From Corynebacterium sp. (lineage in GTDB: Bacteria > Actinomycetota > Actinomycetes > Mycobacteriales > Mycobacteriaceae), in NCBI RefSeq assembly GCF_022712195.1, contig NZ_JALAGY010000085.1:1-64000 (forward strand): a DNA stretch of 64,000 bases. The letters run 5' to 3'. How positions within the stretch are numbered: the first letter of the stretch is position 1; every line of letters begins with the position of its first letter. The position numbers were made by a program, and so were the translations under genes. The notes below the pieces were generated by a model. It was given only the letters and a program-made list of their open reading frames with translations, did not search any database and was not told where the DNA came from. Shown one piece after another: positions 57,338 to 64,000 of this stretch.

Positions 57338-58264
57338 TCAGAGGCCGAGCATGGACGGGACGGTCTCCAGACCGAGCACCGCGTCCACGGAGAGGCCCAC
57401 GAACAGCACCGAGAGGTAGTTGTTCGACAGGAAGAAGAGGTTCATCGGCTTGACCTTCACGCCCTTCTTCACACCGTTGTGTAGGCCGTGCGCCCGCAGG
57501 ATGAACCAGGCGCCACTGAGCAGCGCCACGACGGTGTAGACCCAGCCCGTGGCAGGGACCAGCAGCAGTGAGGTGACCACCGTCGCCCACGTGTACCAGA
57601 GGATCTGGCGCGTGACCTCGAGCGGGGGCTTGACCACGGGCATCATCGGGACGCCGGCGGCCTCGTAGTCCTCGCGGTACCGCATGCCCAGCGCCCAGGT
57701 GTGCGGCGGCGTCCAGAAGAAGATGATGAGGAAGAGCACGAGTGCCTGGCCCCAGGACATCCAGCCGGCGTTGAAGGATCCCCCGTTGGCCTCGGTGACG
57801 GTGGCCCAGCCGACCATCACGGGCATGCAGCCGGCGGCACCGCCCCAGATCACGTTCTGCCAGGTACGCCGTTTGAGCCACTTGGTGTACACGAAGATGT
57901 AGAACCAGATGGTCAGCAGGATGAACCCAGACGCCAGCCACGAGTCGCACAGGAAGCCGAGCCACAGCACACTGCCGACGGTCAGTGACCACGCGAAGAT
58001 CCTGGCCTCGGTCTTGTTCACCGTGTGCTTCGCCAGCGGGCGGCGGTGTGTGCGACGCATCTTCTGGTCGATGTCGTAGTCGGCGACCATGTTGAAGGTG
58101 TTCGCCGCCGCGGCGCCCATCCACCCGCCGACCAACGTCATCAGGATCAGTCCGAGGTTGATCTCCCCGCGCTGCGCCTGGAGCATCGACGGGATGGCGG
58201 CGACAAGCAGAAGCTCGATGACCCGGGGTTTCGTCAGCGAGATGTACGCCTTGATCTTGTCCAC
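57338..58264 (-). CDS. ctaB: Protoheme IX farnesyltransferase CtaB
   Basis: 308 residues, UbiA-type prenyltransferase with about nine helices. It attaches farnesyl to heme B to make heme O, the substrate of CtaA. The first Asp-rich motif is [23 protein letters not shown]; the second is around [20 protein letters not shown] start with GGAGG 12-16 bases upstream. It is divergent from tkt, as usual in the genus. Confidence 0.95.
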   Translation of the reverse strand: MDKIKAYISLTKPRVIELLLVAAIPSMLQAQRGEINLGLILMTLVGGWMGAAAANTFNMVADYDIDQKMRRTHRRPLAKHTVNKTEARIFAWSLTVGSVLWLGFLCDSWLASGFILLTIWFYIFVYTKWLKRRTWQNVIWGGAAGCMPVMVGWATVTEANGGSFNAGWMSWGQALVLFLIIFFWTPPHTWALGMRYREDYEAAGVPMMPVVKPPLEVTRQILWYTWATVVTSLLLVPATGWVYTVVALLSGAWFILRAHGLHNGVKKGVKVKPMNLFFLSNNYLSVLFVGLSVDAVLGLETVPSMLGL

Positions 58265-58540
58265 CGGTCAGTCCGCCTCCATAAACGCCATCGGTCACCG
58301 TGGGAACTGGGATGTCAGGACACACGGATCTGCCAAACCGACAGGTTACCCGAGCCGGTGGTGGGACCGAAAACCGTTGTTCCCGACCCGGGTGGGGGCC
58401 GGTCCCGCGAGATCCTCCAGTGACACGGTCGACCCCGGGCCACTACACTGGTCCGGGTTACACGGGCTCCGTCCTGCGACCAGCTGTGGTCACTGCGCCC
58501 GTGTCCTCTCATGCCACAGACGACAGGAAGGCTACCCAGC
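58265..58540. other. Divergent region between ctaB and tkt
   Basis: 276 bp. A possible tkt promoter is GTGACA (58420-58425), an 18-bp spacer and TACACT (58444-58449). AGGAAGG at 58525-58531 is the tkt ribosome-binding site. No operator was recognised. Confidence 0.5.
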
Positions 58541-60622
58541 GTGACACTCCCCAAGGACCTCGAAGCCCGCACGGTCCGGAACTACCCGGGCGACTGGAGC
58601 GAGCTGGATACCCGTGCAGTGGACACGGCCCGCGTCCTCGCCGCCGACGCTGTCGAGAACTGCGGTTCGGGGCACCCCGGGACCGCGATGTCCCTCGCCC
58701 CGCTGGCCTACACCCTCTACCAGCGTGTGCTTCGCCATGACCCGTCGGACCACAACTGGCCCGGCCGTGACCGGTTCGTGCTGTCGGCGGGCCACAGCTC
58801 GCTGACCCAGTACATTCAGCTCTACCTCGGTGGCTTCGGTCTGGAACTGGACGACATCAAGGCGCTGCGCACCTGGGGCTCCAAGACCCCGGGCCACCCC
58901 GAGGTCGGCCACACCGACGGTGTGGAGATCACCACCGGTCCCCTGGGGCAGGGCCTGGCGTCCGCGGTGGGCATGGCTGTCGCCGCGCGCCGTGAGCGCG
59001 GGCTGTTCGACCCGGAGGCAGCGGAGGGCGAGTCGCCGTTCGACCACCACATCTACGTCATCGCCTCCGACGGCGACCTGCAGGAGGGTGTCACCTCCGA
59101 GGCGTCGTCCTTCGCGGGCACGCAGCAGTTGGGTAACCTCATCGTCTTCTGGGACGACAACAGCATCTCCATCGAGGACAACACCGACATCGCCTTCGGC
59201 GAGGACGTCACCGCACGGTACGGGGCCTACGGCTGGCAGACCCTCGAGGTGAACGCCGAGGACGTCACCGCGATCCTCGACGCCGTGGAGTCGGCGAAGG
59301 CCGACACCACCCGCCCGAGCTTCATCCGCGTGCGTTCGGTGATCGGCTACCCCGCACCGACCAAGATGAACACCGGTGCCGCCCACGGTGCCGCCCTGGG
59401 CGCCGAGGAGATCGTCGGGATCAAGGAGACCCTGGGCTTCCCCGTCGACGAGGACTTCCCCGTCGAGACGGAGGTGCTCGAGCACACCCGTCGGCTGGTC
59501 GACCGGGGCCGCGAGGCGCACGGCGAATGGCAGCGGAACTTCGACGCCTGGGCGGAGAGGAACCCGGAGGCCCGCGCTATGCACGACCGCATCGCCGCCC
59601 GTGAACTGCCGGAGGACTTCGACGCCGGGCTGCCCTCCTGGGACGCCGGCGACAACCTCGCCACCCGCAAGGCCTCCGAGGCCGCCCTCCAGGCACTGGG
59701 AGCGACGCTGCCGGAACTGTGGGGCGGGTCCGCCGACCTGGCCGGTTCCACCAACACGATCATCAAGGGCGAGAAGAGTGTGGGCCCGGAGTCCATCTCG
59801 ACCGACGCCTGGGACGCCCACCCCTACGGCCGCAACCTCCACTTCGGCATCCGCGAGCACGGGATGGCGGCCATCCTCAACGGAATCGCCCTGCACGGTG
59901 CCACCCGTCCGTACGGGGCGACGTTCCTGCAGTTCTCGGACTACGCCCGTGGCGCGGTCCGGCTGGGTGCCCTGATGAGCAGTGACGTCTACCACGTGTG
60001 GACCCACGACTCCATCGGCCTCGGCGAGGACGGTCCCACCCACCAGCCGGTCGAGCACCTCGCGGCGCTGCGGGCCATCCCGAACTTCTCGGTGATCCGC
60101 CCGGCCGACGCCAACGAGACAGTCCAGGCGTGGGCGGCGGCACTGAAGGCGCCGGCCGCCCCGAAGGCGCTGGTGCTCACCCGGCAGGGTGTGCCCGTGC
60201 TCGACGGGACGAAGGAGAAGGCCGCCGAGGGCGTGGCACGTGGGGCGTACGTCCTGGTGGAGTCCTCCACCGCGACCCCGCAGGTCATCCTGATGGGCTC
60301 GGGCTCCGAGGTGCAGCTGGCCGTCGAGGCCGCCACCGCCCTGGAGGCCGAGGGCATCGGCACGCGCGTGGTCTCTGTCCCGTGCATGGAGTGGTTCGAC
60401 CAGCAGGACGCCGGGTACCGGGAGTCCGTGCTCCCCTCCTCGGTCACCGCCCGGGTGTCTGTCGAGGCCGGCATCTCGATGCCGTGGAAGGGATACACCG
60501 GCACCGCGGGCCGCAACGTCTCCCTGGAGCACTTCGGTGCGTCCGCCGACTACAAGACGCTGTACCGCGAGTTCGGCATCACCGCGGACGCCGTCGCCGC
60601 CGCCGCCCGCGAGATCCTCTGA
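58541..60622 (+). CDS. tkt: Transketolase
   Basis: 693-residue ThDP enzyme of the non-oxidative pentose phosphate pathway. GSGHPGTAMSLAPLAYTLY, GHSSLTQYIQLYLGG, the ThDP motif GDGDLQEGVTSEASSFAG ... DDNSIS, and HDSIGLGEDGPTHQPVEHL are all intact. GTG 58541 is chosen: AGGAAGG lies nine bases upstream and LPKDLEARTVRNYPGDWSE matches corynebacterial starts; ATG 58511 has no such site. It is first gene of tkt-tal-zwf-opcA. Confidence 0.97.
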   Translation: MTLPKDLEARTVRNYPGDWSELDTRAVDTARVLAADAVENCGSGHPGTAMSLAPLAYTLYQRVLRHDPSDHNWPGRDRFVLSAGHSSLTQYIQLYLGGFGLELDDIKALRTWGSKTPGHPEVGHTDGVEITTGPLGQGLASAVGMAVAARRERGLFDPEAAEGESPFDHHIYVIASDGDLQEGVTSEASSFAGTQQLGNLIVFWDDNSISIEDNTDIAFGEDVTARYGAYGWQTLEVNAEDVTAILDAVESAKADTTRPSFIRVRSVIGYPAPTKMNTGAAHGAALGAEEIVGIKETLGFPVDEDFPVETEVLEHTRRLVDRGREAHGEWQRNFDAWAERNPEARAMHDRIAARELPEDFDAGLPSWDAGDNLATRKASEAALQALGATLPELWGGSADLAGSTNTIIKGEKSVGPESISTDAWDAHPYGRNLHFGIREHGMAAILNGIALHGATRPYGATFLQFSDYARGAVRLGALMSSDVYHVWTHDSIGLGEDGPTHQPVEHLAALRAIPNFSVIRPADANETVQAWAAALKAPAAPKALVLTRQGVPVLDGTKEKAAEGVARGAYVLVESSTATPQVILMGSGSEVQLAVEAATALEAEGIGTRVVSVPCMEWFDQQDAGYRESVLPSSVTARVSVEAGISMPWKGYTGTAGRNVSLEHFGASADYKTLYREFGITADAVAAAAREIL

Positions 60623-60663
60623 CGGCCGGGCCGTCGCACACCGCCATCCACCACCGCACAACC

Positions 60664-60673
60664 TCCCCCCCCC
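60664..60673. repeat. Nine-cytosine homopolymer in the tkt-tal gap
   Basis: A run of nine C (60665-60673) lies about 50 bp upstream of tal, outside coding sequence. It is the longest single-base run noticed and a possible site of slippage or of sequencing error. Confidence 0.9.
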
Positions 60674-60721
60674 GCCGTCCCGACTCTGACACCCCTAGAG
60701 CAGAAAGCTGGTTGATCACCC

Positions 60722-61816
60722 GTGAACCACGTACATGAACTCTCCGCCGCCGGTACCTCCGTGTGGCTGGACGACCTCTCCCGCGACCGACTCACCACCG
60801 GGAACCTCGCCGAACTGATCAGTGAGACCGGGATCGTCGGTGTCACCACCAACCCCGCGATCTTCGCCAAGGCAATGTCGTCCGGGAACGCCTACGACGA
60901 GCAGGTCGAGGCGCTGAAGTCGGCCGGTACCGACGTCTCCGACGCCGTGTTCACCATGGCCGTCGAGGACGTCCGCAACGCCTGTGACGCCTTCGCCCCG
61001 GTGTACCGGGCCACCGGCGGCGTCGACGGCCGGGTCTCCATCGAGGTCGACCCCGGCCTCGCCGACGACCGCGAGGGCACCGTGGCGCAGGCGAAGCAGC
61101 TGCACGCCGACGTCGGGCGCGAGAACGTGATGATCAAGATTCCCGCGACGGAGGCCTGCCTCCCCGCGATCACCGAGGTGCTGGCCGCCGGCATCAGCGT
61201 GAACGTCACCCTCATCTTCAGTGTGCAGCGCTACCGCCAGGTCATCGCCGCCTTCATCGAGGGTGTCACCCGTGCCCGTGACAACGGCCACGACATCTCC
61301 ACCATCCACTCGGTGGCGAGTTTCTTCGTCTCCCGCGTGGATACCGAGATCGACCGTCGTCTCGACGACATCGGCACCGCGGCGGCGCTGGCGGTGCGGG
61401 GCAAGGCCGGTCTGGCCAACGCCCGTCTGGCCTACGAGGCCTTCACCGTCGACCTGCTGCAGGACTCCAGGTGGGAGCAGCTGCAGGCCGCAGGCGCCCA
61501 CGCGCAGCGGCCCCTGTGGGCCTCCACCGGGGTGAAGAACCCCGACTACCCCGACACCCTGTACGTCACCGGTCTCGTCGGCCCGCAGACGGTCAACACC
61601 ATGCCGGAGGACACCCTCAACGCCACCGTCGACCACGCCACGGTCACCGGCGACACCCTCACCGGCACCGGCGACGACGCCCGCGAGGTCTTCGCCGCGC
61701 TCGAGGACCTGGGTGTCGACCTCGACGACGTCTTCCGCGTGCTCGAGCACGAGGGCGTCGAGAAGTTCGTCAGCTCCTGGCAGGAGCTCCTCGACACCAT
61801 CGGGGAGCGTCTGTGA
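60722..61816 (+). CDS. tal: Transaldolase
   Basis: 364 residues, the mycobacterial/corynebacterial class with TIM barrel. [13 protein letters not shown] start, [13 protein letters not shown], the Schiff-base lysine in [17 protein letters not shown], and [18 protein letters not shown] near the C terminus. GTG start; AGAAAGC upstream. The stop overlaps the zwf GTG by 4 bp, so the two are coupled. 99 bp after tkt. Confidence 0.96.
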   Translation: MNHVHELSAAGTSVWLDDLSRDRLTTGNLAELISETGIVGVTTNPAIFAKAMSSGNAYDEQVEALKSAGTDVSDAVFTMAVEDVRNACDAFAPVYRATGGVDGRVSIEVDPGLADDREGTVAQAKQLHADVGRENVMIKIPATEACLPAITEVLAAGISVNVTLIFSVQRYRQVIAAFIEGVTRARDNGHDISTIHSVASFFVSRVDTEIDRRLDDIGTAAALAVRGKAGLANARLAYEAFTVDLLQDSRWEQLQAAGAHAQRPLWASTGVKNPDYPDTLYVTGLVGPQTVNTMPEDTLNATVDHATVTGDTLTGTGDDAREVFAALEDLGVDLDDVFRVLEHEGVEKFVSSWQELLDTIGERL

Positions 61817-63348
61817 GTTCCGGATCCCCGCTGTGGGAGAACCCCCTCCGCGATTCCGCGGACCGTCGTGTGCCCCGGATCGCCGGCCCCAGCGGTCTGG
61901 TGATCTTCGGCGTCACCGGTGACCTGGCCCGCAGGAAGCTTCTCCCGGCCGTGTACGACCTGGCGAACCGGGGACTGCTGCCGGCCGGCTTCAGCCTGAT
62001 CGGGTACGGGCGCAGGGACTGGACGAAGGAGGAGTTCGAGTCGGAGGTCCTCTCCGCCGTCCGCGACCGGGTGCGTACCCCCTGGCGACAGGCGGTGTGG
62101 GACCAGCTCGCCGCCGGCATCCAGTTCGTCAAGGGCGACTTCGTCACCGACTCCGCCTTCGACGACCTGGCCGCGATGACCCGTCGGATGGACGAGGAAC
62201 GCGGTACCGGCGGCAACTGGGCCTACTACCTGTCCGTCCCGCCCCAGTACTTCTCCGAGGTCTGCAACCAGCTGGAACGTTCCGGTCTGGCGGACTCCAC
62301 CCAGGGGTGGAAGCGGGTCGTCATCGAGAAGCCCTTCGGGCACGACGAGCACTCCGCCACGGAGCTGAACCGTATCGTCAACTCGGTGTTCCCGGAGTCC
62401 TCGGTCTTCCGCATCGACCACTACCTGGGCAAGGAGACCGTCCAGAACATCCTGGTGCTGCGTTTCGCCAACCAGATGTTCGAGCCGCTCTTCGGCTCCG
62501 GCTACATCGACCACGTGCAGATCACCATGGCCGAGGACATCGGTCTCGGCGGCCGGGCCGGCTACTACGACGGCATCGGCGCCGCCCGGGACGTGATGCA
62601 GAACCACCTGCTGCAGCTCCTGGCGCTGGTGGCGATGGACGAGCCGGTGACCTTCTCCCCCGACGAACTCAAGGCCGAGAAGCTCAAGGTGCTCAAGGCG
62701 ACGCGGCCGGTGGGCCCGTTCGCGCAGACCACCGCCCGTGGCCAGTACACCGCCGGCTGGCAGGGGTCGGAGTACGTGCCCGGCCTCCGTGAGGAGGAGG
62801 GTTTCGACCCGGCCTCCACCACGGAGACTTACGCCGCGGCCACCTTCGAGATCAACTCCCGGCGGTGGGCCGGTGTGCCCTTCTACCTGCGTACCGGTAA
62901 GCGGCTGGGCCGGCGTGTCACCGAGATCGCCCTGGTCTTCAAGGACGCCCCCCACCAGTCCTTCAGCCCGGAGCAGACCGAGGCCCAGAACTCCAATGTG
63001 CTCGTCATCCGGGTCCAGCCTGACGAGGGCGTGCTGCTGCGCTTCGGTTCGAAGGTGCCGGGGTCGGCCATGGACGTGCGCGACGTGAACATGGACTTCT
63101 CCTACTCCGAGGCGTTCACCGAACAGTCGCCGGAGGCCTACGAGCGGCTGATCCTCGACGCGCTGCTGGACGAGGCCAGCCTGTTCCCCACCAACGAGGA
63201 GGTCGAGGAGTCCTGGCGGATTCTCGACCCGGTGCTGAACTACTGGGCGACCGCGGGTCGTCCCGAAGACTACGAGTCCGGTACCTGGGGCCCCTCGGGT
63301 GCCGACAGGATGCTGTCCCGCCACGGCAGGAAATGGAGGCGTCCCTGA
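61813..63348 (+). CDS. zwf: Glucose-6-phosphate 1-dehydrogenase
   Basis: 511 residues; oxidises G6P to 6-phosphogluconolactone and makes NADPH. NADP site [16 protein letters not shown], the substrate signature RIDHYLGKE with catalytic His/Lys. GTG 61813 in a GTGA overlap with tal; the open frame is longer, but that part is tal in another frame. The ATG of opcA overlaps the stop by 1 bp. Confidence 0.97.
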   Translation: MSSGSPLWENPLRDSADRRVPRIAGPSGLVIFGVTGDLARRKLLPAVYDLANRGLLPAGFSLIGYGRRDWTKEEFESEVLSAVRDRVRTPWRQAVWDQLAAGIQFVKGDFVTDSAFDDLAAMTRRMDEERGTGGNWAYYLSVPPQYFSEVCNQLERSGLADSTQGWKRVVIEKPFGHDEHSATELNRIVNSVFPESSVFRIDHYLGKETVQNILVLRFANQMFEPLFGSGYIDHVQITMAEDIGLGGRAGYYDGIGAARDVMQNHLLQLLALVAMDEPVTFSPDELKAEKLKVLKATRPVGPFAQTTARGQYTAGWQGSEYVPGLREEEGFDPASTTETYAAATFEINSRRWAGVPFYLRTGKRLGRRVTEIALVFKDAPHQSFSPEQTEAQNSNVLVIRVQPDEGVLLRFGSKVPGSAMDVRDVNMDFSYSEAFTEQSPEAYERLILDALLDEASLFPTNEEVEESWRILDPVLNYWATAGRPEDYESGTWGPSGADRMLSRHGRKWRRP

Positions 63349-64000
63349 TGCCGTCGACAACCTTCACCGACGCCGGCGACCACGCCGCTGTCGTCGACCT
63401 GGGAACCACGACCACCCACGAACTGACCGACCAGCTCCACCGCCTGCGGGAGGAGCGGGGCGAGATCGCCACCGGCCGGGTGCTGACCCTCATCGTGTCC
63501 GTGCGTTCCGAGGAGGACCTCGACACGGTGGTCAACGCCACGGTCGAGGCCTCCCGTGAACATCCGGCCCGGGTGATCTTCGTCGTCCACGACAGGTCCA
63601 CCTCCGAGGTCAGCATGGACGCGGCGATCCACCTGGGCGGAACCGCGGGCGCCTCGGAGATGATCCTGATGCGCCTGCACGGTGCACTGGCCGACCACGC
63701 GGACAATGCGGTCACCCCCCTGCTGCTCCCGGACACCCCGGTGGTGGTGTGGTGGCCGTTCACCTCACCCCGCAACCCCGCCGCCGACTCCCTCGGTGCG
63801 CTGGCGACCCGTCGGATCACCGACAGTTTCGCCGACGCCGCCGCCGGGCGCGGGACCGAGGCGATCTTCCGCCGGCGGATCGGCTACTCCCTCGGCGACT
63901 CGGACCTGGTGTGGAGCAGGATCACCCCGTGGCGCGGCCTGCTGTCCAGCGCGCTGGACCAGCGCGCAGGGGACTCCATCCGCTCCGCGGAGGTCTCCGG
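63348..64000 (+). CDS. opcA: Glucose-6-phosphate dehydrogenase assembly protein OpcA (3' end outside window)
   Basis: 217 residues are visible. OpcA binds Zwf and is needed for its activity in corynebacteria and cyanobacteria. TGRVLTLIVSVRSEEDLDTVVNATVEASREHP, RLHGALADHADNAVTPLLLPDTPVVVWWPF and SDLVWSRITPWRGLL are family blocks. TGATG overlap with zwf. The frame is open at base 64000; pgl is expected after it. Confidence 0.95.
   Translation, partial: MPSTTFTDAGDHAAVVDLGTTTTHELTDQLHRLREERGEIATGRVLTLIVSVRSEEDLDTVVNATVEASREHPARVIFVVHDRSTSEVSMDAAIHLGGTAGASEMILMRLHGALADHADNAVTPLLLPDTPVVVWWPFTSPRNPAADSLGALATRRITDSFADAAAGRGTEAIFRRRIGYSLGDSDLVWSRITPWRGLLSSALDQRAGDSIRSAEVS

Noticed and set aside
58532..60661. 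709-codon minus-strand open frame
   Set aside because: Antisense of tkt, no recognisable domain.

Overview
The window is chromosomal DNA of a very GC-rich Corynebacterium (Actinobacteria, Mycobacteriales). The evidence is the gene order tat / paf / pup / dop / ARC / trmI, hisE-hisG-aspA, mshC-uppP-lipoprotein-pyrD, an NlpC/P60 protein next to acn-acnR, sufRBDCSUT next to mptB-ABC-ctaA-ctaB, and tkt-tal-zwf-opcA, together with the mycothiol and lipomannan genes. The base composition points to a high-GC member of the genus (C. variabile / C. terpenotabidum-like). That placement is an inference, not a species call. I see no phage, plasmid, insertion sequence, CRISPR array or rRNA. There is one tRNA.

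Layout. 1-8456 (minus strand): tatC (cut by the window start), two tandem tatA genes, the WYL regulators pafC and pafB, and the pupylation genes pafA, pup, dop and ARC. The 20S proteasome genes that lie between pup and pafA in mycobacteria are absent. 8543-16865: trmI, a DUF255 thioredoxin-like protein, a tightly overlapping plus-strand cassette of two near-duplicate FAD-linked oxidases and a RecB-like Fe-S nuclease, then a sirtuin and a DUF1266 protein. 16953-20430 (minus): HAD phosphatase, hisE, hisG, aspA. 20468-26891: acyl-CoA thioesterase-like protein, mshC with a small partner gene, uppP, a lipoprotein, pyrD and a PEBP protein. 27141-32016: tRNA-Leu(GAG), a VTT membrane protein, an HTH protein, SPFH and NfeD genes, DUF3097 and an unknown protein. 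32038-42559: NlpC/P60 hydrolase, Rv1476-type membrane protein, aconitase with its repressor AcnR, the ACT/UPF0210 pair, a membrane protein and an FMN alpha-hydroxyacid oxidase. 42725-45955: an ABC-F ATPase and an isolated lycopene-cyclase-like flavoprotein. 46046-52372 (minus): the whole SUF Fe-S assembly operon under SufR. 52606-58264: mptB, an ABC exporter, ctaA and ctaB. 58541-64000: the pentose phosphate operon, with opcA cut by the window end.

How it works together. Most of the window is housekeeping: protein export, pupylation, histidine synthesis, redox thiol synthesis, Fe-S assembly (which supplies aconitase, encoded nearby), heme A synthesis and NADPH production. Several regulatory elements can be read directly: an AcnR-type operator in front of acn, a GlxR/CRP-type palindrome in front of the NlpC/P60 gene, and a perfect 10-bp inverted repeat in front of sufR. 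A large share of first genes have a TANNNT hexamer 6-8 bases before the start codon. This is the mark of leaderless transcription and it settled several start choices.

I found no clearly new multi-gene system. The most unusual points are the proteasome-free pupylation locus whose ARC ends in a short repeat instead of a proteasome-docking tail, the overlapping duplicated oxidase-oxidase-nuclease cassette, the lone lycopene cyclase, and the compact or overlapping leaderless promoters.
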